A stretch of DNA of 64,000 nucleotides from Halomonas sp. 'Soap Lake #6' (GTDB lineage: Bacteria; Pseudomonadota; Gammaproteobacteria; Pseudomonadales; Halomonadaceae). The notes below the pieces were generated by a model. That model made no database searches and had not been told where the DNA came from. It was given only the letters and a program-made list of their open reading frames with translations. The DNA lies in the NCBI RefSeq assembly GCF_003031405.1, contig NZ_CP020469.1, forward strand, positions 3,472,001 to 3,536,000, in the 5' to 3' direction. The translations under genes and the position numbers were made by a program. This document shows, piece by piece, positions 47,197 to 57,784 of the stretch (positions within the stretch are counted from its first letter, which is position 1; each line of letters starts with the position of its first letter).

Positions 47197-50100
47197 TCAG
47201 GGAGTAGAGTGTGTGTTGTTGTGGTGAGGCTGGCGTAAATCAGTGATACGTTGTTCTAGTTGTTGCCAAGGCGCTTTCTCAGGTGCAAAACGCGCTCGCA
47301 GATAGGTCACTAAATCAGCGATTTGGGTATTACTGAAGCTGTCATCAAAGCCCGGCATATTACCGATGCCAGGCACATGATCCGCGTGGACACCACCAAG
47401 AATTGACTGAATGACATTATCGGGGTGATCGCTGTACAAGTTGGTATTCAGCGCCAGGTGGGTACTGGCGCGTGAAAAAGCAGGGACACCGGTCTCCACA
47501 TGACAAGCCGCACAGGCGCCCTCAAAAAGACGTTCCCCCGCTTCCATCCCTGGTGAGCTAACCGCTGAACGGATTACCCGCTGCTCCGCCTTCGCCACGG
47601 TCGCCGGGCTATTACCCGTGGGTGCCTGCATCTGGGCGGCCACATAGTGGGCAATGGCCCGAACATCGTATTCAGGTAGCTCTGCCAAGCCCGCCACAAC
47701 AGGAGCCATAGGGCCAGAGGCAACACCATGCAGCTGCGACTCGCCATGGCGCAGATAGTCGTAAAGCGATGCTTCACTCCAAGGAGTGGGGGCACGTGAC
47801 AAGGTATTAAGCGGCGGTGCTTCCCAGCCATCCACAAAAGCACCAGCCAAATACGCGTTACCGCTTTTCTCGGCGCCCATGGCATTGCGTGGGCTATGGC
47901 AGGCGCTGCAGTGGCCTAACCCTTCGGCCAGATAGGCTCCCCGGTTATACAGTTCGCTTTGCATGGGGTCTGGCTGGAAAGGGGTGGGATCGTGATAAAG
48001 CGCATTCCAGCCCGCCATTAAACTGCGCACGTTGAAGGGGAAAGAAAGTTCATTAGTCGGCTTTTCAGCAGCGACGGGGGGCTGGGCCATTAAGTAGGCA
48101 TAGAGCGCTTGCAAGTCAGTATCACTTGTTTTGGCAAACGCCGTATAAGGGAAAGCAGGATAAAGGTGGCTACCATCACGGCTGATGCCATGGCGCATCG
48201 CCCGCTCAAATGCTGCGTAGGACCACTGGCCAATCCCGGTGGCTTCATCCGGTGTAATGTTAGTGCTGTAAAGCGTACCAAAGGGTGTTTCAAAAGCCCG
48301 CCCTCCCACATTGGTACTTCCCCCTTCAGAGGTGTGGCACGCCGCGCAGTCACCGGCGGCAGCGACCAAGCGCCCGCGCTCAATGGTCTCGGCAGAATAA
48401 AGATTTGCGGCCGGGCGAGCGACCGGCGCAAGGGCACTTTTCCAGGGCCAGGCCATCACCGCAGTACCTGCTATCGTGGTCAAGGCGGCGGCGGCAACCC
48501 AGCGGCGACCACTGGCTCGCTTCTCTAAGCGCTGCTTTGCTGTTCCATCCGCTGCCGACTCGTTTAACGCCTCCCTCACACGCTTGGCCGTAAAAGGGGG
48601 CTGGCGAAAACGGATGCCAGTGGCATCAAAGAGTGCATTGGCAATAACCGCAACGCCAGGGGAAAGCTCTGCAGAGGTTAATATGTCAGCAGGTGCGGGG
48701 CGTAGCCGTGATGTTTTTGTTTGGGTAACGGCAGGGCTATCGCGTTTAACAAGCGCGTTTGGTGCTATCTCACCGCGCTTTTCTGGCACATCACTGCCAT
48801 CGCCCCACTCATCAAACCCAGGTGTTTGCCCTAAAAGAGGGCGGACTTTACCCAATATTCGCTCTTGGAGCGTTTGCTGAAGGCCCGCAGTATCCACCTC
48901 AGGGCCATCATCTTGGCCAACAATTAATCGCGTTAGCTGGACATCGCCCGTAACACGGTTGACCGCAACATCAGCAATCCAAGCTGAGCGAACCCCGGCT
49001 TCCATCCGCTGATGACGATCAGGCAACTGAGCAAAAGCAAAACCGCGCCCCTGCAGCAGGTCTTGCGGCGCTGAGTCGGCGGGTTTCTCGAATGGCACTT
49101 GCCACCCCGCGCGCTTGACCACCGACTCAATTAGCTCGATAGAACGCGCATCCTTAAGGTGACGAAGACGCAGCGACACGGGGTCTTGCCCGCTGTCGCG
49201 AGCCACCTCATCTAAAAAGGATTCCCGCGCAAAAGCCTGCTGTATACCTACTAGCGTGGCGCTGCTAGGAGTCTGCTCAGGTTGCTGGAGGCGCACCGAA
49301 AGGTATTGATCTCGAAAGACATAGGGTGACAAAACAGAGGGTGGCAAGACAGAAGAAGACAACGGCGCTGGATCGCTATCGTCTGCTGGCACTTCCGGTA
49401 TCGTTTCTGGAATAGATTCTGGCATCGTTTCTGGAATAGTTGCTGGCATCGTTTCTGGAATAGCGGCTGGCTCAGTTGCCCTACCGCTTAACCAGAGACC
49501 AACCGCAGCTACTTCACCGCTGCTGTTAGCCTGCCTGTATTGATAACGGGCTATCTCGCCGCTATCGGTAAGCTCAGCTTTTAACGACATTCGCTGGGCT
49601 TGGCCCAGCGCTTCCACATCTCGTGTATAGCGCGCATCTAGCCAAACCGCTACCGGGCAACCCAGTGCTTGGGACATAAGCGCGGCATCCACGGCGGCAT
49701 CATCGCCGCAGTGGCGCCCAAGCCCGCTCGCTGGGTGAGATATCTGCTGCTGATCACTGCTGTAAAGCTCGATCCGCCTCGCATCCAGGCCGGTTAATCT
49801 AGACAAATCCTGCTTAAGCGCCACGGGAGTCGTGGTTTGTCCCCATACCTTCAAATGGTGACCGCTACAATCAGCGGCTGCCCAGCTGGGGTGACTGCCC
49901 CAGCGCATGCGGCTGGGCCAGCCGTATATACGCTGCTCTGAGACTCCAGCTTGTGGCTCCTTATAACGCAGCTCACCACCCATCTCCTCACTATGCTTTA
50001 GCGTTTTATTCAGCTCGCTGCGAAACGCCTGCCACTCAATATGCAGCTGTTTAGCGGCATCCCTGGCCACCGCTAAACTCTCCGCAACCACGCCAACGAA

Positions 50101-50304
50101 ATTCCCCTCCACCACCACATCAACCTGACCCGGCAGTGAAGCCAAGCTGGCGCTATCGACACCCACCAAGTGGGCGCTCTCAAACCGCTCACCATTCCAG
50201 CGGTAGTAAGGTGGACGAACAACGACGCCATAGCGAGCATTGGTAAGCTGGAAAGGTAGGCCTTCGCAACCACCCTCCTGCGATGCCACCATTCGCTTAC
50301 TCAT
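47197..50304 (-). CDS. nicB: Nicotinate dehydrogenase NicB-type subunit, degenerate molybdopterin domain plus three cytochrome c domains
   Basis: 1035 residues from the ATG ending at 50304, which overlaps the nicA stop (ATGAGTAA) and has AGGAGG six bases upstream. Residues 1-585 resemble a molybdopterin hydroxylase large subunit but start at the point equal to residue about 225 of the second copy (55511-57784). The second copy's GVGE motif (Glu709 there) is replaced by unrelated sequence (about residues 540-553), with Ser in the gapless alignment. A transmembrane segment (about 602-620) precedes three haem motifs: CAACH 653-657, CSACH 799-803 and CAACH 931-935. A Pro-rich repeat (about 282-306) is inserted. 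It most likely serves as the electron-transfer subunit, with catalysis by the second copy. Confidence 0.88.
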   Translation of the reverse strand: MSKRMVASQEGGCEGLPFQLTNARYGVVVRPPYYRWNGERFESAHLVGVDSASLASLPGQVDVVVEGNFVGVVAESLAVARDAAKQLHIEWQAFRSELNKTLKHSEEMGGELRYKEPQAGVSEQRIYGWPSRMRWGSHPSWAAADCSGHHLKVWGQTTTPVALKQDLSRLTGLDARRIELYSSDQQQISHPASGLGRHCGDDAAVDAALMSQALGCPVAVWLDARYTRDVEALGQAQRMSLKAELTDSGEIARYQYRQANSSGEVAAVGLWLSGRATEPAAIPETMPATIPETMPESIPETIPEVPADDSDPAPLSSSVLPPSVLSPYVFRDQYLSVRLQQPEQTPSSATLVGIQQAFARESFLDEVARDSGQDPVSLRLRHLKDARSIELIESVVKRAGWQVPFEKPADSAPQDLLQGRGFAFAQLPDRHQRMEAGVRSAWIADVAVNRVTGDVQLTRLIVGQDDGPEVDTAGLQQTLQERILGKVRPLLGQTPGFDEWGDGSDVPEKRGEIAPNALVKRDSPAVTQTKTSRLRPAPADILTSAELSPGVAVIANALFDATGIRFRQPPFTAKRVREALNESAADGTAKQRLEKRASGRRWVAAAALTTIAGTAVMAWPWKSALAPVARPAANLYSAETIERGRLVAAAGDCAACHTSEGGSTNVGGRAFETPFGTLYSTNITPDEATGIGQWSYAAFERAMRHGISRDGSHLYPAFPYTAFAKTSDTDLQALYAYLMAQPPVAAEKPTNELSFPFNVRSLMAGWNALYHDPTPFQPDPMQSELYNRGAYLAEGLGHCSACHSPRNAMGAEKSGNAYLAGAFVDGWEAPPLNTLSRAPTPWSEASLYDYLRHGESQLHGVASGPMAPVVAGLAELPEYDVRAIAHYVAAQMQAPTGNSPATVAKAEQRVIRSAVSSPGMEAGERLFEGACAACHVETGVPAFSRASTHLALNTNLYSDHPDNVIQSILGGVHADHVPGIGNMPGFDDSFSNTQIADLVTYLRARFAPEKAPWQQLEQRITDLRQPHHNNTHSTP
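49390..49461 (-). repeat. 24-bp tandem repeat inside nicB
   Basis: Three 24-bp units (49390-49413, 49414-49437, 49438-49461) encode I-P-E-T-M-P-x-x repeats. They sit in a spacer of the degenerate molybdopterin domain, followed by a shorter 15-bp periodic stretch (Ser-Val-Leu-Pro/Ser-Pro, near 49326-49358). Confidence 0.9.
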
Positions 50305-50785
50305 GAGGTGCCTCCTGCTGCGCGGCGGCATTGATCACCACTGCGCGCTGAGCGGCTTGCAAAATCTCCACATGAGTGCCACAGCGGCAGAGGTTATGTT
50401 CGAGGGCTGCACGTATCTGTTGAGTAGAGGGCTGCGCGTTATGATTTAGCAGCGCACGAATCGCCATAATCATACCGTTCAAACAGTAACCACACTGGGC
50501 TGCCTGGGCCTCGATGAATGCCTGCTGCACGGGATCAAGCTGACCATTCTGAGCAAGGCCATCAAGCGTTGTAATGTCATAGCCAACGGCGGCGGATACG
50601 GGCAGCACGCAAGTGCGTGCAATCATGCCATCCATCAGCACGCTACACGCGCCGCACTCGCCCAAACCGCAGCCATATTTAGGCCCATTGAGCGTCAGGT
50701 CATTACGCAACACATTGAGCAGCGGGGTCTGCGGCGGTACCGACAGTTCACGCTCCTTACCATTGACTGTTAGCTTTAGCGTCAT
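50297..50785 (-). CDS. nicA: Nicotinate dehydrogenase small subunit, two [2Fe-2S] clusters
   Basis: 162 residues. The plant-type [2Fe-2S] motif is YGCGLGECGACSVLMDG, and the C-terminal cluster motif is QCGYC...CRCGTH. NicA passes electrons from the molybdenum site to the cytochrome subunit. It is the first gene of the nicA-nicB-symporter-nicX operon and is divergent from nicC. Confidence 0.94.
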   Translation of the reverse strand: MTLKLTVNGKERELSVPPQTPLLNVLRNDLTLNGPKYGCGLGECGACSVLMDGMIARTCVLPVSAAVGYDITTLDGLAQNGQLDPVQQAFIEAQAAQCGYCLNGMIMAIRALLNHNAQPSTQQIRAALEHNLCRCGTHVEILQAAQRAVVINAAAQQEAPHE

Positions 50786-50973
50786 AGGGGATCATCATCA
50801 TTATTGTTAAGCCTGCCCTCTTGCTCTGATGGGGCTTGGCTGTGACTTAGATGTTACTAATAAACACTACCTGCCAAATACGCTTCGTAGCACCTTATAC
50901 CCAGCCTATTCCCTCCTTGGTCACTCATCTTGCACCAGCTGAGTGCAGAGCCAACTCGCAACCGAACATTAAA

Positions 50974-50986
50974 GGTGCACACACCA
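50974..50986 (-). promoter_or_regulatory. Candidate NicR operator, nicA side
   Basis: On the minus strand this reads TGGTGTGTGCACC, with GGTG/CACC arms. It fits the consensus TGGYGTRYRCRYY shared with the nicC and nicB2 promoters. Confidence 0.45.
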
Positions 50987-51157
50987 TAAAAAAAGCACCC
51001 TAATAAACGTATAGCACTCAATTTCAGCTTTCTTCAAGTTTTTAACAATCTTTAAAATATAATAAAAAATACATAAAAATCATACAAATAATAAACAAAT
51101 CAAGCACCAGCCCTTATGAAAATATTTTCATAAATTAATTCTTGACCGACAAATAAA

Positions 51158-51170
51158 TGGTGTATACGTT
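51158..51170 (+). promoter_or_regulatory. Candidate NicR operator, nicC side
   Basis: TGGTGTATACGTT, about 90 bp upstream of nicC, just after a TTGACC box. It shares the TGGYGTRYRCRYY consensus. Confidence 0.5.
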
Positions 51171-51228
51171 GTTTTATAGCATTCACGGACTTCTTTGAAA
51201 TCGCTTCGTAATGCAGCATTTTCAATAG

Positions 51229-53267
<2,039 letters not shown>

Positions 53268-53276
53268 CAAAGGCCA

Positions 53277-54095
53277 ATGATCATGACGCAAAGCTCCATG
53301 ACTCATAATTCCACAACCCACAATTCCATGACCCACAATTCCATGATCAGGACATACCGTATCGGCCAGATTGTGCCCAGCTCCAACATCACCATGGAGA
53401 CCGAAATCCCAGCGATGCTGGCAGCGCGGCAGTTGATTCGACCAGAACGTTTTACCTTCCACTCCAGCCGTATGCGTATGAAAACCGTCAGCAAGGACGA
53501 GCTGGCCGCTATGGATGCTGAGTCAGACCGCTGCGCCCTGGAGCTGTCTGACGCGGCAGTCGATGTCATGGGCTACGCCTGTCTGGTGGCCATCATGGCC
53601 ATGGGCCCCGGCTACCATCGTGAATCCCAGAAACGGCTACGCAGCCGTACCCAAGAGAATGGCTGCGACACACCAGTGGTCACCAGTGCAGGTGCGCTGG
53701 TGGATGCCCTAGGTGTGATGAAGGCCAAGCGCGTGGTGGTGGTGGCACCCTATATGAAACCGCTGACCGAGATGGTGGTGGACTATATCCGCCAGGAAGG
53801 TATTGAGGTGCTCGACTACCGGGCGCTTGAGATCCCCAACAACCTGGATGTTGCCCGCCACGACCCCGCCAATCTCCCCGAGATTGTCGCTAGCCTCGAC
53901 TTAACCAATATCGATGCGATTGTGCTGTCAGCCTGCGTGCAAATGCCCTCGTTACCGGCTGTCGCCAAGGTAGAAGCTTTAACTGGCAAACCAGTGGTGA
54001 CCGCTGCTATCGCGACTACCTACGCCATGCTTAAGGCGCTAGATTTAGAGCCTATTGTGCCGGGTGCTGGTGCTCTCTTATCAGGGGCTTACTAG
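53277..54095 (+). CDS. nicE: Maleate isomerase
   Basis: 272 residues, Asp/Glu racemase superfamily. The conserved protein starts at MIRTYRIGQIVPSSNITMETEIP (in part; ATG at 53343). The two catalytic cysteines lie in YACLVAIMAMG and LSACVQMPSLPAVAKVE. It isomerises maleate to fumarate, the last pathway step. The ORF reaches upstream through four 15-bp repeat units with in-frame ATGs at 53277, 53283, 53298, 53328 and 53343. An AAAGG at 53269-53273 could serve the first two, so the true start is uncertain. Confidence 0.93.
   Translation: MIMTQSSMTHNSTTHNSMTHNSMIRTYRIGQIVPSSNITMETEIPAMLAARQLIRPERFTFHSSRMRMKTVSKDELAAMDAESDRCALELSDAAVDVMGYACLVAIMAMGPGYHRESQKRLRSRTQENGCDTPVVTSAGALVDALGVMKAKRVVVVAPYMKPLTEMVVDYIRQEGIEVLDYRALEIPNNLDVARHDPANLPEIVASLDLTNIDAIVLSACVQMPSLPAVAKVEALTGKPVVTAAIATTYAMLKALDLEPIVPGAGALLSGAY
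53283..53342 (+). repeat. 15-bp tandem repeat at nicE start, four units
   Basis: Units ATGACGCAAAGCTCC, ATGACTCATAATTCC, ACAACCCACAATTCC and ATGACCCACAATTCC encode M-T-x-x-S type repeats. They match the tctB/tctA unit in length, register and the M-T-H-x-S reading. Confidence 0.92.
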
Positions 54096-54106
54096 GAGAT
54101 AGCGCC

Positions 54107-54775
54107 ATGACGAACCCCAGCCAAGCAAGCAGCGGCAGCGGTGCTAGTGACAGCTCATTAGATGACAACTACAAAGGCGTCTGGGATGGCCGCATTGGTT
54201 TTGGTAAAAAACCCGTGTTACTGGTAGTTGATTTTATGCAGGGCTACACCACCCCAGGCTCACCGCTATTTGCCCAGGGCGTGGTAGATGCCGTGGCCAA
54301 TATGCCACCACTCTTGAACATCGCGCGGCAGACGGGCACGCCCATTATCCACACCAATATTCTGTATCACGCCCCGGATCAAATTGATGGCGGAATCTGG
54401 GTTAAGAAAGCACCGGTAATGCGGGCCATGGTGGCGGGCAACCCCTACGCGGCGTTCTGCCCTGAGGTGACCCCTCGTGAAGATGAACTGGTGATGACCA
54501 AGCAGTATGCCAGCGCCTTCTTTGGCACCTCGCTTGCCTCAACGCTCGTCGCAATGGATATCGATACACTGATCATCACCGGTTGCTCCACCAGCGGCTG
54601 CATCCGCGCCACCGCCGTGGATGGCCTGCAATATGGCTTTCGTGTGATGGTCGTTCGGGACTGTGTCGGTGACCGCCACCCAGCGCCCCATGAAGCCAAT
54701 CTGTTTGATATCGATAGTAAGTATGGCGATGTGATAGGGCTGGATGAAACGCTGGCCTGCTTAGAGGGCCGCTAG
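54107..54775 (+). CDS. nicF: Maleamate amidohydrolase
   Basis: 222 residues, isochorismatase-like hydrolase. Catalytic Asp in VLLVVDFMQGYTTPGSP and nucleophile Cys in IITGCSTSGCIRATAVDG. It hydrolyses maleamate to maleate and ammonia. The first 25 residues are Ser/Gly-rich. Converges on nicR. Confidence 0.93.
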   Translation: MTNPSQASSGSGASDSSLDDNYKGVWDGRIGFGKKPVLLVVDFMQGYTTPGSPLFAQGVVDAVANMPPLLNIARQTGTPIIHTNILYHAPDQIDGGIWVKKAPVMRAMVAGNPYAAFCPEVTPREDELVMTKQYASAFFGTSLASTLVAMDIDTLIITGCSTSGCIRATAVDGLQYGFRVMVVRDCVGDRHPAPHEANLFDIDSKYGDVIGLDETLACLEGR

Positions 54776-54779
54776 TAAG

Positions 54780-54798
54780 CCACTTGCCATGCAAGTGG
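54780..54798. terminator. Hairpin between nicF and nicR
   Basis: CCACTTGC (54780-54787) and GCAAGTGG (54791-54798) are perfect 8-bp arms around CAT between convergent genes. No T-run, so a weak two-way terminator at best. Confidence 0.45.
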
Positions 54799-54818
54799 AA
54801 CTTCCCACCCTCATGGCA

Positions 54819-55301
54819 TCACCCATCCGCATTCATTTTTTCCAGCAGGTGCATCAAGGCAACTCGCTCTGCAGGATTGAGATTCTTCATGGTCTGATCG
54901 CTGATCTGCTTCGCGCTGGGCACCATTTCTTCTACCAGTGCGGCCCCCGGTTCGGTGATCACGACCATGACTTTACGCTGATCGTTAGGATCGGTGGTTA
55001 AGGTAATCCATTCACGCGCTTTGAGGCGTTTAATAACACCACGGATTGTCGCAGGGTCTATCGCCGTGGCGTTGACGATTTCGGTCAGTGAACTGGGGCC
55101 ACGTTCCATCACTGTACACAGCGTGACAAACTGGATGGCCGTTAACTGTTTATCGCTGCTGTAGCGCTGAAAAATGGCCGTATGCCGCTGGTAGGCTTTA
55201 CGTAGTAGGTGGCCCACTTGTTCAGAAAAATCATACCCCTGCTCTGAAGGCGTGGGGTGCTCGCCGGAAGACGAGTGATTGAGCGCACTATCCATTGTCA
55301 T
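54819..55301 (-). CDS. nicR: MarR-family regulator of nicotinate genes
   Basis: 160 residues with a MarR winged helix (LTAIQFVTLCTVMERGPSSLTEIVNATAIDPATIRGVIKRL, given in part) and the wing WITLTTDPNDQRKVMVVIT. In P. putida NicR is a MarR-type repressor of nicCDEFTP induced by 6-hydroxynicotinate. Location between nicF and the nicB2 operon supports the same role. Confidence 0.9.
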   Translation of the reverse strand: MTMDSALNHSSSGEHPTPSEQGYDFSEQVGHLLRKAYQRHTAIFQRYSSDKQLTAIQFVTLCTVMERGPSSLTEIVNATAIDPATIRGVIKRLKAREWITLTTDPNDQRKVMVVITEPGAALVEEMVPSAKQISDQTMKNLNPAERVALMHLLEKMNADG

Positions 55302-55413
55302 TACCTATCCTTAAATATTGGCGACGTCGTAAATCGAGTATGGCACTGGTTATCACGATGATGCATCAACGTATGAAATACTGCTTGCGCTGAATCAATC
55401 CAGCATGCTTTTA

Positions 55414-55426
55414 TGGCGTACACGCT
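55414..55426 (+). promoter_or_regulatory. Candidate NicR operator, nicR/nicB2 gap
   Basis: TGGCGTACACGCT, with GCGT/ACGC arms, abuts a consensus TATAAT (55426-55431) on the plus strand. A repressor bound here would cover the -10 box. It fits TGGYGTRYRCRYY. Confidence 0.55.
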
Positions 55427-55431
55427 ATAAT
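55426..55431 (+). promoter_or_regulatory. -10 box for the nicB2-xdhC-mobA operon
   Basis: TATAAT is a consensus -10 hexamer 80 bp upstream of the nicB2 ATG. No good -35 hexamer is seen at 16-18 bp, which suggests activation or an extended promoter. Confidence 0.5.
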
Positions 55432-55510
55432 TTTATCTTAATTTTTGCCAAGTAATCAGCTAAAACTGACACAACCACACGAAACTCAGAGCTTGCTCGG
55501 GAGGCACGTC

Positions 55511-57784
55511 ATGGCTGTTAAATCAGACTATACAAGACAGTCACTGTTGCTTGACCCCGACCTTCTGGTTATCTATCGAGACCCAATCACACCTCCCAAG
55601 CCTGCGCCAGGACAACCAGGTACACACTCGGATTTTACCCCACGCGAGCCCGAAATCTTCATTGCTGTATTGAGCGACGGCCATATCCTCGCATTCAACG
55701 GACACGTGGATTTGGGCACCGGCATACGCACGGCATTGGCGCAAATTGTCGCTGAAGAGTTAAGCGTGCCTTTCGACAACGTCACCATGGTACTGGGCAA
55801 CCCCTTTGAGGTACCCAATCAAGGGCCTACTATTGCCAGCGCGACCATACAAATCACCGCCGAACCACTGCGCCGAGCAGCAGCGCAAGCACGGGAATAT
55901 CTGCTCACGCTGGCGGCACGCCACCTAAGCGTCGAGCGCGAAGCACTTCGCTGCCAAGACGGGTATATACAACACATCAGCGATAAGCACCTTGTATCGG
56001 TTAGCTATGGCAAGCTGCTCGTCGGTGCTCGGCATGCGTTGAAATTAGCTGACAGTGCCCCCCTCAAGCCAATCAGCGATTACACATTAGTAGGACGGCC
56101 TACCTCTCGTGTGGATATACCTGACAAAGCCACCGGCAAATTAACCTTTGTGCATGACCTACGCCTACCCGACATGCTACATGGGCGCGTCATTCGCCCA
56201 CCTTATGTGGGCCACGACAGCGGTGATTTTATCGGTAGCAGCTTAGTGGCTGTCGACGAAAGCTCCGTGGCGCACTTACCAAGTGTGGTTAGCGTCGTCG
56301 TCATAGGCGACTTCGTCGGCGTCGTGGCTGAGCGGGAAGAGCAAGCTGCGGAGGCTGCAAGGCAGCTCAAGGTTGAGTGGCGCCCCATCGAAGACTTGCC
56401 CCAGTTGGATAATATCGAGAAAGCGCTGCTGGAGCTGCCCAGCAAGCAGCGCATACTGCTCGAAGAGGGCGATCTCGATAGCGCCCTTGCCGCTGCAGAC
56501 CAACCACTCAGTCGCCACTACGTTTGGCCTTTTCAACTGCATGGCTCCATAGGCCCCTCTTGCTCGGTTGCCGATGCCAAACAGGACGCATTGCACCTTT
56601 GGTCAGGCACCCAGAACCCGCATAGTCTAAGAGCCGATCTCGCCCGCCTTACCGGCCTGGATGAAAGTGTCATTACGATTACCCGCATGGAGGCCTCGGG
56701 TTGCTATGGGCGCAACTGCGCTGATGACGTTGGCGCCGATGCGGTGCTGCTTTCCCAGGCGGTGGGGCGCCCGGTGCGCGTGCAATTAACCCGCGAGCAG
56801 GAACACACCTGGGAGCCCAAGGGGGCAGCTCAATACATGGCCATTCAGGGTGGTTTGAATGCCGACGGCAGCCCGGCTGGCTACCGTTTTAGCACACGCT
56901 ACCCCTCTAACAGCGCACCGACGCTTGCGCTACTACTGACCGGGGCCGCTCCTCCTATCGATATCCCCTTTGAGATGGGCGACCGAACGTCGGTACCGCC
57001 CTACCGCTACCCCCATCGGCAGATTATCTGTGAGGACGTGCCCACCCTTATCCGCGCCTCCTGGCTGCGCGGTGTCTCAGCGCTGCCCAACACTTTCGCC
57101 CACGAAAGCTATATCGATGAACTTGCCTATTTGGCGGACGAAGATCCGGTCATCTATCGGCTGCGTTACCTGGCTGACGCCCGCGCCTGTGAGCTTGTTG
57201 AAGCACTCATCAAACGCGCGAACTGGCAGCCTGGCACCGCCAACGCCAATCCAGTCAGCGATGGCGATTGGCGCTATGGCCGCGGCTTTGCTTATGCCCA
57301 ATACGTGCATAGTAAATTCCCTGGCTTTGGTGCTGCGCTAGCTGCTTGGGTCGTTGAGCTTAAGGTCAATGTGAAGAGCGGCCGCATCGTCGTCGAACAG
57401 CTATACATCGGCCAGGATGCCGGCCTCATGGTAAATCCCGCCGGGGTGCAACATCAGGTGCATGGCAACGTGATCCAGATGCTCAGCCGCACCTTAAAAG
57501 AGCGGGTCACCTTTGAAGATGGCTTACCTACCAGCAAAGAGTGGGGCGGATACCCAATCCTGCGTTTCTCTGAGCTTCCTCCTATCGACGTCATGCTGCT
57601 TGATCGCCCTGAGCTGCCGCCATTAGGCGTCGGTGAGTCCACCTCACTACCTGGCGCTCCAGCGATAGCTAACGCCCTCTTCGATGCTACGGGGGCTCGC
57701 TTTACGTACCCTCCCTTTACCCCTGAAACAGTACGCGACGTATTAAAAGGGTATTTTCAGCAGCCGTTGGAGGCCGTCCTTTAA
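55511..57784 (+). CDS. Molybdopterin-binding large subunit, intact, without cytochrome domains (second NicB-like)
   Basis: 757 residues; the ATG at 55511 has GGGAGG seven bases upstream, better than the TTG at 55445. The full molybdopterin-domain order is present: GHVDLGTGIRTALAQIVAEEL near 65-85, GCYGRNCADDVGADAVLLSQAVGRPVRVQ (in part) in the middle, ASWLRGVSALPNTFAHESYIDELA (in part), and PPLGVGESTSLPGAPAIANA with likely catalytic Glu709. No signal peptide and no CxxCH. It is homologous to the first half of nicB at 47197-50304 but complete. It is probably the true catalytic subunit of the nicotinate dehydrogenase, pairing with NicA; a different hydroxylase is the alternative. Confidence 0.85.
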   Translation: MAVKSDYTRQSLLLDPDLLVIYRDPITPPKPAPGQPGTHSDFTPREPEIFIAVLSDGHILAFNGHVDLGTGIRTALAQIVAEELSVPFDNVTMVLGNPFEVPNQGPTIASATIQITAEPLRRAAAQAREYLLTLAARHLSVEREALRCQDGYIQHISDKHLVSVSYGKLLVGARHALKLADSAPLKPISDYTLVGRPTSRVDIPDKATGKLTFVHDLRLPDMLHGRVIRPPYVGHDSGDFIGSSLVAVDESSVAHLPSVVSVVVIGDFVGVVAEREEQAAEAARQLKVEWRPIEDLPQLDNIEKALLELPSKQRILLEEGDLDSALAAADQPLSRHYVWPFQLHGSIGPSCSVADAKQDALHLWSGTQNPHSLRADLARLTGLDESVITITRMEASGCYGRNCADDVGADAVLLSQAVGRPVRVQLTREQEHTWEPKGAAQYMAIQGGLNADGSPAGYRFSTRYPSNSAPTLALLLTGAAPPIDIPFEMGDRTSVPPYRYPHRQIICEDVPTLIRASWLRGVSALPNTFAHESYIDELAYLADEDPVIYRLRYLADARACELVEALIKRANWQPGTANANPVSDGDWRYGRGFAYAQYVHSKFPGFGAALAAWVVELKVNVKSGRIVVEQLYIGQDAGLMVNPAGVQHQVHGNVIQMLSRTLKERVTFEDGLPTSKEWGGYPILRFSELPPIDVMLLDRPELPPLGVGESTSLPGAPAIANALFDATGARFTYPPFTPETVRDVLKGYFQQPLEAVL

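Noticed and set aside
48109..48528. 139-residue ORF antisense to nicB
   Set aside because: Shadow ORF across the cytochrome-coding part, whose haem motifs prove the minus frame.
47197..50304. nicB as a frameshifted pseudogene
   Set aside because: The upstream DNA encodes nicA, the start has a strong ribosome binding site and the frame is open for 1035 codons with all haem motifs; it is a reduced but working gene, not a broken one.
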